A stretch of 64,000 nucleotides of DNA from Actinomycetes bacterium (GCA_023404955.1 JAEXZY010000154.1:62001-126000); one strand, 5' to 3'; shown: positions 17,127-25,943, counted from the stretch's first letter. The notes: generated by a model from the sequence alone, not told the origin. Program-made: numbers and translations.

Positions 17127-18350
17127 ATGACCGCACGGCCGGATATCCGGTATCCCGGGCCCACTCTGACCACGCGTTTGCAGTGGTTGATGAAGGCGGG
17201 GCCCGGTGATTACCTGATGGCCGCAAGTCTCGCCAGTGCCTCACTGCCGGTGATCGGGAAGCACCTCGAACCGCTCGGCGCGATGACCGCCGCGGGCATC
17301 TGGGGTGCCCGGCACGCTCCCGACTTCCTGAACGCCACGGTGAAAAGCCTCTTCACCCCTAATGACGCCGAGCTCAAGCAGCGCGAGCGAGACTGCACCA
17401 ACGAAGTGACCCAGGCGGCGCTGCGCGGTGTGGTGTCGGCCAAGGACCTCGACTGCGAGTGGCCGGCCGCCGAGCGCACCCCGCCGGTGTGGAAGATGCG
17501 CGAGCACCGGCGCAACGTGCACCGGACCTCGGTGCGGTACGGCCCGCGCCCGACCCAGCTGCTCGACGTGTGGCGCCGTGACGATCTGCCGGCGCAACCG
17601 GCTCCGGTGCTGCTGTTCGTCCCCGGCGGGGCGTGGGTGCACGGCAGCCGGATGCTGCAGGGCTACGCGCTGATGTCCCACCTGGCCGAGAAGGGCTGGG
17701 TCTGCCTGTCCATCGACTACCGCGTCGCGCCGCACAATCCGTGGCCTGCCCACCTGGTCGACGTGAAGACGGCGATCGCGTGGGCGCGGGCCAACGTCGA
17801 CAAATTCGGCGGCGACCGCGACTTCGTGGCCATCGCCGGCGCCTCGGCGGGCGGGCACCTCGCCGCGCTGGCCGGGCTGACGGCCAACGATCCCGAGATG
17901 CAGTGCGAGCTGCCGGAGGGGTCGGACACCTCGGTCGACGCGGTGGTGGGCATCTACGGCCGCTACGACTGGGAGGACAAGTCCACCGTCGAGCGGGTCC
18001 GATTCGTCGACTTCCTCGAGCGTGTGGTGGTGCGCCGGTCGATGGCCAAGCACCCCGACATCTTCCGCAACGCCTCGCCCATCGCCCGCGTGCATGCCGA
18101 GGCGCCGCCGTTCCTGGTCATGCACGGCACCGGGGACAGCGTCATTCCCGTCGCGCAGGCCCGCAGCTTCGTCGACCGGCTCAAGGAGGTGTCGCGGTCG
18201 GTGGTCAGCTATGTGGAGCTGCCCGGCGCGGGACACGGATTCGACATGACCGACGGTGCTCGCACTGGCGCGGCTGCAACGGCAATTGGCTTGTTCCTCA
18301 ACCACATCCATCGAAATCGCAGCCTCATCGGAGCCAAAGAGGTTATATAG
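17127..18350 (+). CDS. lipC: Alpha/beta hydrolase, LipC type
   Basis: 407-residue esterase/lipase. The oxyanion region is VPGGAWVHGS rather than HGGG, the nucleophile is in IAGASAGGHLAAL, with a later Asp in HGTGDSVIPV and His in PGAGHGFDM. The first ~80 residues are a non-catalytic hydrophobic extension, as in LipC. A -10-like TACGGT at 17114-17119 ends eight bases before the ATG, suggesting a leaderless transcript. A hairpin and a WS/DGAT gene follow at once. It is clearly paralogous to the convergent LipO-type protein (for example, both have YGRYDW). Confidence 0.88.
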   Translation: MTARPDIRYPGPTLTTRLQWLMKAGPGDYLMAASLASASLPVIGKHLEPLGAMTAAGIWGARHAPDFLNATVKSLFTPNDAELKQRERDCTNEVTQAALRGVVSAKDLDCEWPAAERTPPVWKMREHRRNVHRTSVRYGPRPTQLLDVWRRDDLPAQPAPVLLFVPGGAWVHGSRMLQGYALMSHLAEKGWVCLSIDYRVAPHNPWPAHLVDVKTAIAWARANVDKFGGDRDFVAIAGASAGGHLAALAGLTANDPEMQCELPEGSDTSVDAVVGIYGRYDWEDKSTVERVRFVDFLERVVVRRSMAKHPDIFRNASPIARVHAEAPPFLVMHGTGDSVIPVAQARSFVDRLKEVSRSVVSYVELPGAGHGFDMTDGARTGAAATAIGLFLNHIHRNRSLIGAKEVI

Positions 18351-18371
18351 ACACCTCCGAGGAGAGGTGTC
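18350..18371 (+). promoter_or_regulatory. Hairpin enclosing the WS/DGAT ribosome-binding site
   Basis: GACACCTC (18350-18357) pairs perfectly with GAGGTGTC (18364-18371) around a 6-base loop, CGAGGA. The purine-rich GAGGAGAGG, the only plausible Shine-Dalgarno for the GTG at 18378, lies in the loop and right arm. The lipC stop codon touches the left arm, so ribosomes finishing lipC would melt it. Confidence 0.5.
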
Positions 18372-18377
18372 GGGACT

Positions 18378-19796
18378 GTGAAGAGACTTCGCGGGTGGGA
18401 CGCTGTTCTTCTGTACAGCGAGACGCCCAACGTCCACATGCACACGCTGAAGCTGGCGATCATCGATCTCGCCGACCTCGGCGGAGCGAAGTTCGGTGTC
18501 GAGGAACTGCGCACCGTCATCCACGGCCGCCTCTACAAGCTCGAACCGTTCCGCTATGAGCTGATCGACATCCCGTTCAAGTTCCACCATCCGATGTGGC
18601 GGGAGAACGCCGAAGTCGACCTCGACTACCACGTGCGGTCCTGCCGCGTCGACGCCCCCGGCGGCCGCCGGCAGCTCGACGAGATGGTGGGCAAGCTCGC
18701 GAGCACCCCGCTGGACCGCAGCCGGCCGCTGTGGGAGATGTATCTGATCGAGGGCTTGGCGGGCGGCCGGATCGCGGTCCTGGGCAAGATCCATCACGCG
18801 CTGGCCGACGGGGTGGCGTCGGCGAATCTGTTGGCGCGCGGCATGGATCTGCAGGAGGGACCGCAGGTCGATCGCGACTCCTATGCCACCGATCCCGCGC
18901 CCACGCGCGGTGAACTGGTGCGCTCGGCGTTCGCCGACCATGTCCGCCAGATCCGGCGGTTCCCGTCGGTGATGCGCTACACCGCCGACGGGATGCGCCG
19001 GGTCCGCGCGAGCCAGCACAAGCTGTCGCCCGAGTTGACCCGGCCGTTCACGCCGCCGCCGACGTTCATGAACCACATGCTCGATGCGACGCGCCGGTTC
19101 GCAACGGCCACCGTGGCTCTGGCCGACGTCAAGGAGACCGCCAAGCACCTCGGGGTGACCATCAACGACATGGTGCTGTCGATGTCGGCGGGGGCGCTGC
19201 GAGAGTTGTTGCTGCGCTACGACGGTCATGCGGACCATCCGCTGCTGGCGTCGGTGCCGGTGAGCTTCGACTTCTCACCGGATCGGATCTCGGGCAACTA
19301 TTTCACCGGCGTGCTGGTGAGTCTGCCCGTCGAGATCGAAGACCCGCTGGAGCGGGTACGCGCCGCGCACGATTCCGCGGTCGCCGGCAAGGAGAGCAAC
19401 ACGCTGCTCGGGCCCGAGCTGGTCAGCCAGTGGTCGGCCTACTTCCCGCCGGCGCCCGCCGAGGCGATGTTCCGGTGGCTCTCGGCCAAAGACGGCCAGA
19501 ACAAGGTGATGAACCTGCCGATCTCCAATGTGCCGGGGCCGCGGGAGCGCGCCAAGGTCGGCGGGGCTCTGGTGACGGGGCTGTACTCGGTGGGGCCGCT
19601 CACCGCGGGCAGCGGCCTGAACATCACGGTGTGGAGCTATGTCGACCAGCTCAACATCTCGGTGCTGGCCGACGGGAAGACGTTGAAAGACCCCCACGAG
19701 CTGACCGATGCGATGGTCAGCTCGCTCGTCGAGATCCGGCGCGCAGCAGGGCTTTCCGAGCAGCTCACCGAGGTCGACACCGCGTTGGCGCCGTAG
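18378..19796 (+). CDS. Wax ester synthase/diacylglycerol acyltransferase (WS/DGAT), Rv0221 type
   Basis: 472 residues. Uses acyl-CoA to acylate diacylglycerol or an alcohol, making storage triacylglycerol or wax ester. The catalytic HHALADG motif (HHxxxDG) is at residues 139-145. The C-terminal PISNVPGPRERAKVGGA and SYVDQLNISVLAD are typical of the second domain. The GTG start at 18378 lies behind a possible translational-coupling hairpin after lipC. The pairing with a lipase gene suggests joint turnover of neutral lipid. It converges on lipO with a 15-base gap. Confidence 0.92.
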   Translation: MKRLRGWDAVLLYSETPNVHMHTLKLAIIDLADLGGAKFGVEELRTVIHGRLYKLEPFRYELIDIPFKFHHPMWRENAEVDLDYHVRSCRVDAPGGRRQLDEMVGKLASTPLDRSRPLWEMYLIEGLAGGRIAVLGKIHHALADGVASANLLARGMDLQEGPQVDRDSYATDPAPTRGELVRSAFADHVRQIRRFPSVMRYTADGMRRVRASQHKLSPELTRPFTPPPTFMNHMLDATRRFATATVALADVKETAKHLGVTINDMVLSMSAGALRELLLRYDGHADHPLLASVPVSFDFSPDRISGNYFTGVLVSLPVEIEDPLERVRAAHDSAVAGKESNTLLGPELVSQWSAYFPPAPAEAMFRWLSAKDGQNKVMNLPISNVPGPRERAKVGGALVTGLYSVGPLTAGSGLNITVWSYVDQLNISVLADGKTLKDPHELTDAMVSSLVEIRRAAGLSEQLTEVDTALAP

Positions 19797-19811
19797 CCTG
19801 CCGGGTAGCGG

Positions 19812-21047
19812 TCAGCCTTTCGCGCGGGTGGCCTGCACCCAGGACAGGAACTCTTCGACCGCCTGGGCCGTGTAGTGCGCGCGCGGCGATCCGTAGTAGA
19901 AGTCGAACGCGTGCTGAGCGTGCGGGATCTCGGCGTAGACGACCGGAGAGGTGGACACCTCGCGCAGCGCCTTCGCGAACTCCCGGCCCTCCCCGACGGG
20001 GATGATCGAATCGTCCTGCCCGTGCAGCACGAAGAACGGTGGTGCGTCGGCGCGCAGCCGCAGGATCGGCGACGCATCGCGGTAGACGGGCCGGTCGGTG
20101 CGGAACGGCCGCTTCACCACGAACTTCTGCAGGAAGCCGATGAACTCCTTGCGGCCGCTGCCCTCAGCGGACACCCAGTCGTAGCGCCCGTAGATCGGCA
20201 CGGCGGCCACCACGGACGTGTCGACGTCCTCGAAGCCGGGCTGCCACGTCGGATCATCGGCTGTCAGTGCGGCGAGCGCAGACAGGTGGCCCCCGGCCGA
20301 GCCGCCGGAGATCGCGACGAAGTCCTGATCGCCCCCGTAGTCGGCGATGTTCTCCTTGATCCACGCCAGCGCGCGCTTGACGTCGACGATGTGGTCGGGC
20401 CAGGTGTTGCGGGGGCTCACCCGGTAGTCGATCGACACGCACACCCAGCCGTGGTCCGCCAGATGGGACAGCATCGGATAGGCCTGCGGGCGACGCATCC
20501 CGATCGACCACGCCCCCCCGGGAACTTGCAGCAGCACAGGCGCTTTGCCATCGCGCGGCAGGTCCGACCGCCGCCAGATGTCGGCCCGGTTGGCCCCACC
20601 GTGCGGTCCGTACTGCACGGTGGCGGCCTTCTCCACATAGCGGCGGCGCACGAAGTCATTGGGCGGGATGCCGATCATGCGGCGCCGACGGGCCTTCGCC
20701 TTGTCGGCGATGGCCTGGTAGTCGTCGCCGAGCGCATCCCGCAGCGGGTCCTCGAAGTGCGGTTGCGAGGCCATGTTGCGACGCTGGATGAGCCACAGCA
20801 GGACCCAGGCGACGGCGGTGAGCAGGAACGCGATGCGGCCACGGGTGCCGCGGAAGTCACCCCGCAGGCCGCGGCGTACCGCGTCGGCCATCGAACCGAG
20901 CATGTAGAGCGCCGACATCTCGGAGGTGGGCCAGCCGAACGCGAAGACCCCGATGGTCAGGTAGCCCTCGCGGGCCAGCGGCCGAACACCGTTGGCCGCG
21001 TTCAACAATTCGGCAACTGCCCGCAGGAGCGGCCGCGGCTCAGGCAT
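19812..21047 (-). CDS. lipO: Alpha/beta hydrolase, LipO type
   Basis: 411 residues. An N-terminal extension contains one membrane segment (FLLTAVAWVLLWLIQ, near residue 75), so the enzyme is probably membrane-attached. The catalytic domain has VPGGAWSIGM at the oxyanion hole, nucleophile Ser in ISGGSAGGHLSAL, Asp in HGQDDSIIPV, and His in IPHAQHAFDF. It overlaps the fadD12 stop by 8 bases and is the last gene of the acyltransferase-fadD12-lipO operon. It is paralogous to LipC, which points towards it from the other side of the WS/DGAT gene. Assignment to LipO is from similarity recalled, not searched. Confidence 0.82.
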   Translation of the reverse strand: MPEPRPLLRAVAELLNAANGVRPLAREGYLTIGVFAFGWPTSEMSALYMLGSMADAVRRGLRGDFRGTRGRIAFLLTAVAWVLLWLIQRRNMASQPHFEDPLRDALGDDYQAIADKAKARRRRMIGIPPNDFVRRRYVEKAATVQYGPHGGANRADIWRRSDLPRDGKAPVLLQVPGGAWSIGMRRPQAYPMLSHLADHGWVCVSIDYRVSPRNTWPDHIVDVKRALAWIKENIADYGGDQDFVAISGGSAGGHLSALAALTADDPTWQPGFEDVDTSVVAAVPIYGRYDWVSAEGSGRKEFIGFLQKFVVKRPFRTDRPVYRDASPILRLRADAPPFFVLHGQDDSIIPVGEGREFAKALREVSTSPVVYAEIPHAQHAFDFYYGSPRAHYTAQAVEEFLSWVQATRAKG

Positions 21048-22674
21048 GTTCGATGCGGTTCTGCAGATCCTTGCGGGAGATCTTGCCGGTGATGCTGCGG
21101 GGGAGTTCGTCCAGAACCGTGATCTGGCGCGGCACTTTGTAATTGGCCAGGTTGTCGCGCACGTGCTGCTTCAGCGTGTCGGGGGTGGCATCGGTGCCCG
21201 GTCGCAGCACCACGAACGCCACCAGGCGCTGCCCGAACTTCTCGTCGTCGGCACCGAGAACCGCGGCCTCGGCCACGTCGGGGTGCAGCGTCAGCGTCTT
21301 CTCCACTTCGATCGGGTAGACGTTCTCTCCGCCGGAGACGATCATCTCGTCGTCGCGGCCCACCACGAACAGCCGGCCCGCCTCGTCGAGGTAGCCGACG
21401 TCGCCGGAGCACATGAAGCCCTCGTGGAAGTCCTTGGTGGCACCGGAGGTGTAGCCGTCGAACTGTGTGGAGTTGCGCACGTAGATCGCGCCGGTCTCAC
21501 CGGCGGGCAGCTCACGAAAATCGGCGTCCAGAATGCGGATCTCGGTGCCCTCGGCCGGCCGGCCCGCCGTGTCCGGCGCGGCACGCAGGTCGCAGGGGGT
21601 GGCCGTCGCGATCATGCCCGCCTCGGTGGCGTTGTAGTTGTTGTAGATGACGTCGCCGAACCGGTCCATGAACGCGATGACGACGTCGGGTCTCATCCGG
21701 GACCCCGACGCCGCGGCGAACCGCAGGGACCGTCCGCTGTAGCGGTCGAGGACCTCGTCGGGCAATTCCATGATCCGGTCGAACATCACCGGCACCACAC
21801 ACAATCCGGTGGCGCGGTGCCGGTCGACCAGGTCCAGCGTCGCCTCCGGGTCGAACTTGCGGCGGGTGATGATCGTGCACGCCATCGTCGCCGCGAACAC
21901 CAGCTGGGAGAAACCCCAGGCGTGGAACATCGGCGCGACGACGACGACGGGCTGTTCGGCCCGCCAGGGAGTGCGGTCCAGGATCGACTTGAGCACGCTG
22001 GGGTCGCCCCCGGAATGGCTGGCGCCCTTGGGAGTTCCGGTGGTACCCGAGGTGAGCAGGATGGTGCGGCCCTTCGTGGAGGCCCGCTGGGGTTGCCGGC
22101 CGGCGTGGGCCTCGATCATCGATTCCACGGTCTGGTCGTGGCCGTCGGTGTCGGTCCACGCGACGATCCGGGGCGTTTCCGGGTTGTCGGCGAGCGCGCG
22201 GTCCACCGTCTCGGTGAACTCCTCGTCGTACACGAGAACCGCTGAGCGGCCTTCGCTTTCGCGCGTCACCACCTCGGCCAGCGCCGGGCCGGCGAACGAT
22301 GTGTTGAGCAGCAGTACGTCGGCGCCGATGCGGTTGGCCGCGATCATCGTCTCGACGAATCCGCGGTGATTGCGGGCCATCAGGCCGATCACGTCGGGCG
22401 CGCCGCCGGGAAGCGCCTGCAGTGCCGCGGCGAACGCGTCGGCGCGCTGGTCGATCTGACGCCACGTGAGCACGCCGATTTCGTCGATGAGTCCGGCCCG
22501 GTCACCGCAGCGCTGGGCAGCGGCGGCGAATCCGGATGTGACGGCCATGTTCTCGCGCTGCATGGCAGCACCGATCCGCAGGTATTTGTCGGGCCGCATC
22601 GGGGCGATCATGCCCGCGCGGACCATCGTGGACACCATCCCGACGGTGCCGGTGATCGGGTCGAGGAGGCCCAT
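21040..22674 (-). CDS. fadD12: Long-chain acyl-CoA ligase, FadD12 type
   Basis: 544-residue ANL-family ligase that makes acyl-CoA from a fatty acid, ATP and CoA. The AMP-binding loop is LLTSGTTGTPKGASHSGG, followed by YNNYNATEAGMIA, the hinge VVGRDDEMIVSGGENVYP, and the catalytic lysine in LPRSITGKISRKDL. Its ATG overlaps the stop of the upstream acyltransferase gene by one base (TGATG), so the two are co-translated. With LipO downstream, the operon can release, activate and re-esterify fatty acids. Control by the KstR-like site upstream of the operon is inferred. Confidence 0.88.
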   Translation of the reverse strand: MGLLDPITGTVGMVSTMVRAGMIAPMRPDKYLRIGAAMQRENMAVTSGFAAAAQRCGDRAGLIDEIGVLTWRQIDQRADAFAAALQALPGGAPDVIGLMARNHRGFVETMIAANRIGADVLLLNTSFAGPALAEVVTRESEGRSAVLVYDEEFTETVDRALADNPETPRIVAWTDTDGHDQTVESMIEAHAGRQPQRASTKGRTILLTSGTTGTPKGASHSGGDPSVLKSILDRTPWRAEQPVVVVAPMFHAWGFSQLVFAATMACTIITRRKFDPEATLDLVDRHRATGLCVVPVMFDRIMELPDEVLDRYSGRSLRFAAASGSRMRPDVVIAFMDRFGDVIYNNYNATEAGMIATATPCDLRAAPDTAGRPAEGTEIRILDADFRELPAGETGAIYVRNSTQFDGYTSGATKDFHEGFMCSGDVGYLDEAGRLFVVGRDDEMIVSGGENVYPIEVEKTLTLHPDVAEAAVLGADDEKFGQRLVAFVVLRPGTDATPDTLKQHVRDNLANYKVPRQITVLDELPRSITGKISRKDLQNRIEHA

Positions 22675-23483
22675 CAGCCGATCACCGGCAGCCGGCGCTG
22701 GGCGGCCAGTTCGTCGAGGGCGCGCTGCATCACGTGCCGGACGTGGGCATCGACCTCGTCGATGTCGGGGTTCTCGCCGAATTCCGCGACGATGTCGATC
22801 GGCGGCAGCGCCTGCATGGTGATCTTGGCCGGCAGTGGCACGTTGAGGGGCACCACCATCGACAGGCCGAACGGGAAGCCGAACGAGATCGGCAGGATCT
22901 TCGTGCGGAACGCGCGCGCGACGGGGCCGAGCGCCTTGGCGATGTCGGTGCCGCGGGACAGGAACAGCTGGGCCTCCTGGCCACCTATGCCGACTGTCGG
23001 CACGATCGGCACCCCGGCGTTGAGCGCGGCCTTCACATAACCGGTGCGTCCACCGAAGTCGATCTTGTTGGCCGACAGAGTGGGCCGGTACACGTCGTAG
23101 TCACCGCCGGGGAACACCACCACCACGCCGCCGGAACGCAGCGCCTCGTCGGCGTTCTGGTGATTGGCCGGGATGAAGCCGGCCTTCTTGAAGAACGCCC
23201 CGGTGGGGCCGACCATCAGCATGTCGTGGCTCAGCGTGTAGACCGGGCGGTCGAAACCGAATTTCTCGTAGAAACCGCTCGCGAACACCGGGACGTCCAT
23301 CGCGAACAACCCGCCCGAGTGGTTGGACACCACCAGCGCCCCGCCCGCGGGAAATGTGTCGAGCCCGCGGACCTCGGCGCGGTGGTAGCCCTTCAGGAAG
23401 GGGCGCAGCAGTCCCATCACCCGCTCGGTCAGCACGGGGTCCCATTTGGTGATTTCGGACGGCGTGACGTCGGTCGAGTTCAC
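22674..23483 (-). CDS. Lysophospholipid acyltransferase-like protein (Rv1428c type)
   Basis: 269 residues. The PlsC-superfamily signature starts with VVSNHSGGLFAMDVPVF: His and Asp are present but seven residues apart rather than four, as in diacylglycerol acyltransferase-like branches. FPGGDYDVYRP and VPIVPTVGIGGQEAQLF match the later acyltransferase blocks. The GTG at 23483 is preferred because it places the coding region just downstream of the KstR-like site and the upstream extension lacks similarity. First gene of the operon with fadD12 and lipO. The acyl acceptor is unknown. Confidence 0.82.
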   Translation of the reverse strand: MNSTDVTPSEITKWDPVLTERVMGLLRPFLKGYHRAEVRGLDTFPAGGALVVSNHSGGLFAMDVPVFASGFYEKFGFDRPVYTLSHDMLMVGPTGAFFKKAGFIPANHQNADEALRSGGVVVVFPGGDYDVYRPTLSANKIDFGGRTGYVKAALNAGVPIVPTVGIGGQEAQLFLSRGTDIAKALGPVARAFRTKILPISFGFPFGLSMVVPLNVPLPAKITMQALPPIDIVAEFGENPDIDEVDAHVRHVMQRALDELAAQRRLPVIG

Positions 23484-23504
23484 GGAACCCCCTGGAGCGG
23501 TGAC

Positions 23505-23518
23505 TGGAACGTGTTCTA
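23505..23518. promoter_or_regulatory. KstR-like operator upstream of the acyltransferase-fadD12-lipO operon
   Basis: TGGAACGTGTTCTA matches the published KstR consensus TNNAACNNGTTNNA at every fixed position. It ends 21 bases before the GTG start at 23483, where a TetR-type repressor would block transcription. KstR senses cholesterol-derived CoA thioesters; the match is by eye only. Confidence 0.6.
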
Positions 23519-23568
23519 GTTTTGGCCAGTCTACCGAAGGCGTGGCCGGCGCCGTGCCGACCATCCTG

Positions 23569-24267
23569 TCACTGTGGGGCGGCCGACAAGTGGCTCTTCA
23601 CCGTCCGCGTCAATTCGTCACCGAGGATCTCGTCGTCCCCGGCGAACAGGCCGTCGAGGGCGAGCCGGGCGACGACGGCCGGATCGGTCTTCTGGTCTGC
23701 GGGGATGTAGCTGACCATGTCGGTGTCCATGTAGCCGACGTGCAGTGCCGCGACGTGAATGCCACGGGGCGCCAGCTCGGCGCGGACCGCGTCGGTCAGC
23801 GCCCAGCCGGCGGCCTTGGCCGCTGAGTACGCACCGCTGGTCGGCGGGTGCGCCCACGACAGCACCGAGAGCACGTTGAGGATGCGCCCGCCGCCTCCGT
23901 GTCCGGCGATGTTGCTTTCAATGACGGGCACGAACGCCCGGATCACGGCCAGGGTGCCGAAGTAATGGGTCTCCATCTCCAGCCGGATGTCGTCGATCGA
24001 GCCGTCGAGCAGGCCTGCGCGGGTGGAGACGCCGGCGTTGTTGATGACGACGTTGACGTCGCTCGCGGTCTCGGCGGCGCGGCGCACCGAGTCGGGGTCG
24101 GTGATGTCGAGCTGCAGCGGGATCGCCCCGGGCAGGTCGATGCTCTCCGGGTTACGGGCCGCGGCGTACACGGTGGCCCCGCGATCGAGGAGCTGCTCGG
24201 CGAACCGGCGGCCGAGGCCGCGGTTCGCGCCGGTCACGAGAGCGGTGATGTGTTCGGTGGTGGTCAT
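23569..24267 (-). CDS. Short-chain dehydrogenase/reductase
   Basis: 232-residue classical SDR with TGANRGLG near residue 11, NNAG near 80, a serine in LNVLSVLSWAH and the Tyr-Lys pair in YSAAKAAGW. The start at 24267 (MTTTEHITALVTGANRG) has GAGGAG about 7 bases upstream; the longer frame lacks similarity. It is transcribed leftward towards the KstR-controlled operon, 85 bases away, and is divergent from the AraC/DinB gene. The substrate is unknown. Confidence 0.88.
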   Translation of the reverse strand: MTTTEHITALVTGANRGLGRRFAEQLLDRGATVYAAARNPESIDLPGAIPLQLDITDPDSVRRAAETASDVNVVINNAGVSTRAGLLDGSIDDIRLEMETHYFGTLAVIRAFVPVIESNIAGHGGGGRILNVLSVLSWAHPPTSGAYSAAKAAGWALTDAVRAELAPRGIHVAALHVGYMDTDMVSYIPADQKTDPAVVARLALDGLFAGDDEILGDELTRTVKSHLSAAPQ

Positions 24268-24493
24268 GTCGGCTCCTCGGTTGATCCCTGCTGGGTATAG
24301 CACACTGAACGCAGGTGGTGCTCGGAAAAGTCCCGGATCGAAACGAGAGCGGTGGGACGCGTCGGGCGGTAGGTTCATGATCACTGTGGCGGGACCCGGT
24401 CGGGGGCTCCCGCCACACGTCTGTTCGGCCCTTGTGCGGCACAGCAGGAATCGTCATGGTGGCCGCAGCGGCTCGCGACGATACTCAGATTCC

Positions 24494-25420
24494 GTGACGG
24501 AACCTTCGGGGCGCGATCGGCTGCGTGAACTCCTCGACGCGGTCACCGATGCGGGCAACGGTGATGTCGGCTCGATGGCCCGCAGCAGCCACGCGTCGGA
24601 ATTCCACTTCTCCCGGGAGGTGCGGCGGCTCACCGGGGAATCGCCGGCGGCACTGCGGCGGAGGGTCATGCTCGAGCGTGCGGCGTGGCGGCTGCAGCGC
24701 GGTGAGCCGGTGTCGAGCGTCGCCGCCGCGGAGGGCTGGTCGTCTGCCGAGGTGTTCTCCCGGGCGTTCCGCCGCACCTACGGACGCCCGCCGTCTCAGG
24801 CCGCCGACGTCCATTTCCGCCTGCCCGCGCCCAACGGGCTGCACTTCCACCCACCGCAGGCGCTGTGGATCGACAGCGCTCCCTCGCCGCCCTCCGAGCG
24901 CGCGCTGCCCGACGTGACCGCGCTGATGATCGAGCACGATCTCGGCGACACCGCTGGGCTGCTCGGCTGCGCCACGCGCCTGAGCGCGCAGCAGTGGACG
25001 GCGCCGATCCGTCCCGGCCAGACCGTGCTGGACTGGGACGGCACGGAACCCAGTGTCGGCGCCGTGCTCGGCGCGATCGTGTGGAACAAGCAGGTGTGGC
25101 TGGCCACCATCGCCGGCGAGGACTTCCCGTCGCGCACCTCGACCCAGCCCGAGACGGTGGATGCCCGCGCTCTCGCGGCGTTCCACGAGGACGTCGGAAC
25201 ACGTTGGCGCACAACGATCGCCAACTATGCTGCGGCAGGCCGGCTCGGTGACACCGTCATCGACGCGCTGTGCGAGCCGCCCGAGTCGTTCCCGCTGTAC
25301 GGGATCGTCGCGCACGTGCTGACTTACTCCGCGCACCGCCGCGAACTCGCCCGCACGATGCTCGCGGAGCACGGCGTCGACGCCGGCCGCGGCGACCCAT
25401 TGGACTGGATGAGGAGCTGA
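24494..25420 (+). CDS. AraC-type HTH regulator fused to a DinB-like domain
   Basis: 308 residues. The first ~100 form an AraC-family helix-turn-helix (FHFSREVRRLTGESPAALRRR, then VSSVAAAEGWSSAEVFSRAFRR). After a short linker, residues ~130-300 resemble a DinB/YfiT four-helix domain, with histidines placed to bind a metal (IEHDLGDT, FHEDVG, YSAHRRE). The GTG start follows a -10-like TACTCA (24482-24487) by seven bases, so the mRNA is probably leaderless. The next gene begins one base after its stop, so a reductase-like protein is co-expressed. The ligand is unknown. Confidence 0.8.
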   Translation: MTEPSGRDRLRELLDAVTDAGNGDVGSMARSSHASEFHFSREVRRLTGESPAALRRRVMLERAAWRLQRGEPVSSVAAAEGWSSAEVFSRAFRRTYGRPPSQAADVHFRLPAPNGLHFHPPQALWIDSAPSPPSERALPDVTALMIEHDLGDTAGLLGCATRLSAQQWTAPIRPGQTVLDWDGTEPSVGAVLGAIVWNKQVWLATIAGEDFPSRTSTQPETVDARALAAFHEDVGTRWRTTIANYAAAGRLGDTVIDALCEPPESFPLYGIVAHVLTYSAHRRELARTMLAEHGVDAGRGDPLDWMRS

Positions 25421-25421
25421 C

Positions 25422-25943
25422 ATGGCCTGCATTTACTACACCGCCTCGAGCCTCGACGGGTTCGTGGCCGACGAACACGCGAGCCTGCAGTGGCTCGTCA
25501 CCCGCGACATCGACGCCGGCGGGCCCTTCGCCATCGACCCGTTCCTGGCGTCGGTGGGCGCGCTGGTGATGGGCGCCGACACCTACGAGTGGATCTTGGC
25601 CAACCACCCGGGGGAGTGGATGTACCCGCAGCCGTCGTGGGTGGTGACGCACCGCCCACAGATCGTCGACCCCGCCCACCCCGTGCGGACGTTCGCCGGC
25701 GACGTCACCGAGCTGTTCCCGACGCTGGTCGAGGCCGCCGGGGACCGGCACGTCTGGGTGGTCGGCGGCGGCGAGGTGGCCGCGCAGTTCGTGGGCGCCG
25801 GCCTGGTGGACGAGATGATCGTGTCCTACGCGCCGTGCACGCTGGGCGCCGGACCCCGGGTACTGCCGATGCGCTCGGAGTGGACGCTGGTCGACACCGC
25901 CCGCAACGCCGACTTCGTCTGTGCGCACTGGCGTAAAGCCTGA
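25422..25943 (+). CDS. Dihydrofolate reductase-like (RibD C-terminal domain) protein
   Basis: 173 residues. CIYYTASSLDGFVADEHASLQWL is the usual opening of RibD_C/DHFR-like proteins, and VWVVGGGEVAAQFVGAGLVDEMIV is the NADPH-site block. It probably reduces a pterin- or flavin-like heterocycle with NADPH, but the substrate is unassigned. It starts one base after the AraC/DinB stop codon, so the pair forms an operon. Stand-alone proteins of this family are common in actinobacteria near regulators. Confidence 0.82.
   Translation: MACIYYTASSLDGFVADEHASLQWLVTRDIDAGGPFAIDPFLASVGALVMGADTYEWILANHPGEWMYPQPSWVVTHRPQIVDPAHPVRTFAGDVTELFPTLVEAAGDRHVWVVGGGEVAAQFVGAGLVDEMIVSYAPCTLGAGPRVLPMRSEWTLVDTARNADFVCAHWRKA

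Noticed and set aside
17241..19238. Open frame of about 665 codons on the minus strand across lipC and WS/DGAT
   Set aside because: Antisense to two genes with intact catalytic motifs; no recognisable domain.
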